Assembly: GCA_003254885.1 (NCBI GenBank)
Contig: QANT01004533.1
Span: 1 to 64,000, forward strand
DNA: 64,000 bases
Direction of reading: 5' to 3'
From: Purshia tridentata
Lineage: Eukaryota > Streptophyta > Magnoliopsida > Rosales > Rosaceae
Numbering within the stretch: the stretch's first letter is position 1; each line of letters opens with the position of its first letter. The notes beneath the pieces are model-generated. The model saw only the letters and a program-made list of their open reading frames with translations. It made no database searches and was not told the origin of the DNA. Position numbers and translations under genes: made by a program. This document shows positions 60,419 to 64,000 of this stretch, piece by piece.

Positions 60419-62352
60419 ATGCCGTTCGGTTTAGTCTCAGCATGGAACAAGCGCAGGAGGTCCAAGTCCCATGATCACTCAGACCCTTGTATGTTTTTTC
60501 TTCTCCTCCTCTTTCTCTGCAACTTTGTTTTGCAGGGTGGTCAGGTCACCAACTTTTCATTTTCATCTACATACTGATCACTTTAATTTCAGGGATTTAT
60601 AAACCGGTGGAGTGCTGGCAACTTGAAGATCAAACTCCCCAACCCACAAAAAGACACCATCATGGGTCATCAGTTTTCACACTAAGAGAAATGGAAGAGG
60701 CAACATGTTCATTCAGTGACCAGAACTTACTCGGGAAAGGAGGATTTGGTCGCGTATACAGAGGAACTTTGCGGTCAGGAGAGGTATATAACTATATATA
60801 TCAATCGATTAAGGATTCGGATCCTCTGCTGGGTTTTTCAAAGCTAGTACTGATGTACTCCCTTGGGGAATTTACAGGTTGTAGCAATCAAAAAAATGGA
60901 GCTGCCACCTTTTAAAGCAGCTGAGGGAGAAAGAGAATTTCGTGTAGAAGTAGATATCTTGAGCAGACTTGAGCACCCAAATCTGGTTTCTTTGATAGGC
61001 TATTGTGCTGATGGGAAGCACAGGTTTCTGGTGTATGAGTATATGAAGAATGGGAACCTGCAAGATCACTTAAATGGTTGGAATTTTCAACTCAAAATGT
61101 TATCTCAATCTCCCATGTAAAATAATCAGTTTGCTAATCCTGAAAATTATCCTTAAAATGGTATTATAGGGGTTGAGGAAAGAAAAATGGCTTGGTCTCT
61201 AAGGCTCAAAGTGGCAATTGGGGCAGCAAGGGGCCTAGCATATCTCCACTCGAGTTCCTCTGTTGGGATTCCTATTGTTCACAGAGATTTCAAATCCACC
61301 AACATTCTCTTGAATGCCAACTTCGAAGCAAAGGTAAACCAAGTTTACTTTAACTGAAACTTTGCCTCAAGCTGCTCTTTTCTTTTCTTTTTAACTTTAA
61401 TTTGAAGTGTGATCAATACGAATATATTTGTAGCTAAAATTGAATACCATTTGGTACAGATATCTGATTTTGGGCTTGCCAAGTTGATGCCAGAGGGCCA
61501 GGAAATGTATGTTACTGCTAGAGTGCTTGGCACATTTGGCTATTTTGATCCGGAGTATACATCGGTATGTATGCATCTATAATATGAACATCAATATTTG
61601 CTGTAAATTATGCTTCACCAATTCAATCAATGTACACCTTACAATTACATGGCATGCAGAGAAAGATCCAATAAAGCTAGTTATATAATGTAAAGTCTAC
61701 ATTGCAATTTGGCAACAAAAATTACCAAACTTTTCTGGGTTTTGCATTCAGCTGACAAGTATTAGTAACCCAGATCAAACATTACTAGTAATAATGTCTA
61801 CTGCAATGCCTTGTTAATGTTTTAATACACTTCTAATCATATGTCTTGTGAGAGAGGGGATTCCCAGCAAGACTTACACGTGTATAACAAGAAGTCTGTA
61901 TGTCAATAGACAGGAAAACTCACTTTACAAAGTGATGTTTATGCATTTGGAGTGGTTCTTCTTGAACTTCTGACCGGGCGTCAAGCCGTTGACCTAAACT
62001 TGGGACCAAATGATCAAAACCTTGTACTACAGGTAGGATAAATTTCTCTCATTCCTACTTATACTAATTTGTACATTAGTCATTACATATGACAGAAGTT
62101 GATATGTTTCAGGTAAGACACATATTGAATGATAGGAAGAAGCTGCGCAAGGTGATAGATCCCGAGTTGGGTCGAAGTTCATACAGCATGGAATCTATAG
62201 CTATGTTTGCAAACCTGGCCTCACGATGTGTGCGTGCTGAGAGCAGCGAGAGACCCTCCATGGCCGAATGTGTAAAAGAACTCCAGCTGATTATCTATAC
62301 AAATGCCAAGGGTTTGGGAGTGCCCATGACGCCTAATAAACAGATGGTCTAA
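60419..62352 (+). CDS. PBL28: PBL28-like receptor-like cytoplasmic kinase, 7 exons
   Basis: Exons 60419-60488, 60593-60783, 60878-61076, 61170-61333, 61460-61564, 61910-62032, 62113-62352; 1092 nt, 363 aa. Cytoplasmic Ser/Thr kinase of the RLCK-VII/PBS1-like class. N-terminus [20 protein letters not shown] matches PBL28 and has no signal peptide or membrane segment. Kinase landmarks: Gly loop [12 protein letters not shown], catalytic Lys in VVAIKKME, an RD catalytic loop [16 protein letters not shown] in [10 protein letters not shown], activation segment [20 protein letters not shown], and the C-lobe [16 protein letters not shown]. All core residues are present, so an active kinase is expected. 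By analogy it would relay signals from membrane receptor kinases; the partner is unknown. It lacks the MG start typical of myristoylated PBL proteins. Confidence 0.95.
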
Positions 62353-63489
62353 TTGCAGGGTGAAGACTCTGTTCAACATGCTAGAGATCCTTTACTTCTA
62401 ATAAAAGAGTTTTTGAATCTTCAAATCTTGTGTACCTATCATCTTTAAAACAAGACCCCACAAGAGCATTTGATAAAATTTCTGATAAAGATAGTGCAAC
62501 TGAGTGAATAATGAATATATGAGATAAAAAAATCATCCCAAATAAGATTACATTTTGGGTTGGTTTTCTTGTACAGAATCAAGAGAACCTAGGATGTAAA
62601 TTAATAATGAATTCAAATGTAAGAAAAGAGGGGAGTCATTTTCTTGTATTGTTCCTGTTTTGGAATGTTTAATTTTGTAACATTGTTTTTGTAAATTATA
62701 CCCTGGTAAGTCAGAGAATATGTAATTTTTAGTTCATATAAGTTTTCCTGCTGAGTTTGAAAAGCCTAAGGCAGAAAAGATTATCGCTACTTCATGCATC
62801 TCTGCAGTTCCTTAATCTATTTAATACCATGACAAAAAAAAAAAAATCTAATCAATACTTGAATTCTTCGGGAAAAAGAGAAAAAACAAAAATTTTATTA
62901 CTTGTATAGTATTCCCCATGATAGTAATCATAAAGAGAACTTCCCCAACGTTGAAGCCTCTCTTAGTCCACTACAGAGCCATATTACAACAAACACCAAT
63001 GCTACAGAAGAAAAGAAAGGGAGGAGGGGGAGATTATCTAGGGGAAGTTAGATATAGGAACTCTTGGAAGACTACATGTTCTAGTTTGAATCTTTCAACC
63101 CAGCTGGTGATATACAGGAAGGAAAAACTTCCAAGAAAATATATACAATATTTATATTGAATCACATGTATCAAAAACTGGAGTGGAAGTGGGAAGTGGT
63201 CGCACTCTCATACCAAAAGTTGACCCAGCTGGATCTTCACAACCTCAAAGGTGTCTAACCATCTATCCTGGACAAAAAAAACAGAGGATTAAGGAACACT
63301 ACAACTGAATGATATTTGCATGCGTAATAATTTATGAGTACAACTTAAAGAAAAGATCTTCAGTATTACAATTGAGAGAGCAAATGGAGGAAGAGGAAAG
63401 AAGGGGGTGTGGGAGGGAAGGGAAGGATGGGATAACTGCATGTACCTCAGAAACACACACTAAGATTTTCACATATACATTCATGATGT
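62353..63489. other. Intergenic DNA between convergent kinase and GNAT genes
   Basis: Likely holds the 3' UTRs of both flanking genes. No further gene is supported. Confidence 0.4.
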
Positions 63490-63796
63490 TCATTCCTCTT
63501 CAGAACACAATTTATCTGATTCTGAAAAGCTGATCAAGACTTCTTCAGAACACAATGTATCTGATTCTGAAAAGCTGGTTAAGACTGGAAGTGTCTTGCA
63601 CATTAAGTGCTTGCGCCTCTGCAACATCAACAGAACCAAAATGCTATCTGTCCTTACAATGTTGTAACCTGCTTTTGTATACATGTTGAATGGAGCTGCA
63701 TCAATCATTCTGCAATGCAAGTACACCTGTCTTGAAGAATTCATCTGAGAAATTAGTTCCTCACTTGCCTTCAAAAGATGCCAGCCAATGCCCCTC
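63490..63796 (-). CDS. GNAT-family acetyltransferase, last coding exon (partial gene)
   Basis: Only the 3' coding exon lies in the window; the rest continues beyond 64000 after an intron that begins at 63797 (acceptor GTCAG on the minus strand). The protein reads RGIGWHLLKASEELISQM, then VYLHCRMIDAAPFNMYTKAGYNIV, which matches the C-terminal part of GCN5-related N-acetyltransferases: the R/Q-x-x-G-x-G/A-type acetyl-CoA loop start (RGIGWHLL) and the N-x-x-A/Y-x-x-Y region near the end of the fold. By position it corresponds to the chloroplast-type GNAT next to PBL28 in Arabidopsis, an inference. The C-terminus carries two copies of a 15-residue acidic unit (SFSESDTLCSEEV / SFSESDKLCSEEE). Confidence 0.8.
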
Positions 63797-64000
63797 CTGA
63801 CAATTACAAAATCAAAATCTAAAATTCAAGTCTCATTCAAGACATTGTGAAGAAATGCTTTGTCTTTTGAATCTAGTGTATATGCTGAGAAGTTTTTGTG
63901 TATAAATCATACTGAGTTTAAGGCTCCCTGACTTAACTTCACCCACTACTGAGCTCAAGTGTCCTACCACTTCTGTGTAAGTTGCAAGTTACCAGAACAT

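Noticed and set aside
1-64000. CRISPR arrays, bacterial operons, ribosomal RNA genes, organelle DNA inserts, retroviral-type elements
   Set aside because: None recognised; all coding evidence is plant nuclear and intron-containing.

Overview
This window is nuclear DNA of a flowering plant, almost certainly a eudicot. Genes are intron-rich with GT-AG introns, intergenic DNA is AT-rich with many (CT)n/(GA)n and (TA)n runs, and the gene families are plant-specific (ATL RING-H2, RSS3-like bHLH-MYC_N, WAT1/UMAMIT transporters, MLP/PR-10, PBL kinase). I rebuilt each gene by joining exons at GT/AG sites. The joined lengths stay in frame and match the usual family sizes. The species cannot be named from the sequence alone.

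Layout: (1) 669-10861 (+), the large gamma subunit of the AP-1 clathrin adaptor, 18 coding exons, 878 aa. (2) 13564-14781 (-), an intronless ATL-type RING-H2 E3 ligase of the ATL13/46/47 group. (3) 17542-17817 (-), a small atypical HLH protein of 91 aa. (4) 17818-25155, a gene-poor stretch with a 264-bp tandem duplication, a CACTA-like fragment and other repeats. (5) 25156-32834 (+), a dual-targeted type of threonyl-tRNA synthetase, 20 exons, 722 aa. (6) 34019-35963 (-), an RSS3-like transcriptional regulator, 7 exons, 415 aa. (7) 36.0-43.3 kb, gene-poor, with a foldback MITE and a 129-bp tandem duplication. (8) 43.3-55.1 kb (+), a tandem array of WAT1-related membrane transporters: one rearranged fragment, one pseudogene and three intact seven-exon genes of 367, 354 and 379 aa. 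(9) 56345-56907 (-), an MLP/Bet v 1-fold protein of 153 aa. (10) 60419-62352 (+), a PBL28-like cytoplasmic kinase of 363 aa. (11) 63490-64000 (-), the 3' end of a GNAT acetyltransferase.

The genes do not form a pathway; this is an ordinary euchromatic segment. From memory, the order gamma-adaptin, ATL RING, MLP423-like, PBL28-like, GNAT follows Arabidopsis chromosome 1 near At1g23900-At1g24040, which would make the WAT1 array a local expansion inside a conserved block. I found no CRISPR array, no recognisable retroviral-type element, no canonical tRNA or rRNA gene, and no clear undescribed system. The most notable items are the decaying WAT1 copy that has precisely lost one intron, two single-N bases that each sit between near-identical repeats (probably assembly joins), and three foldback MITE-like elements.
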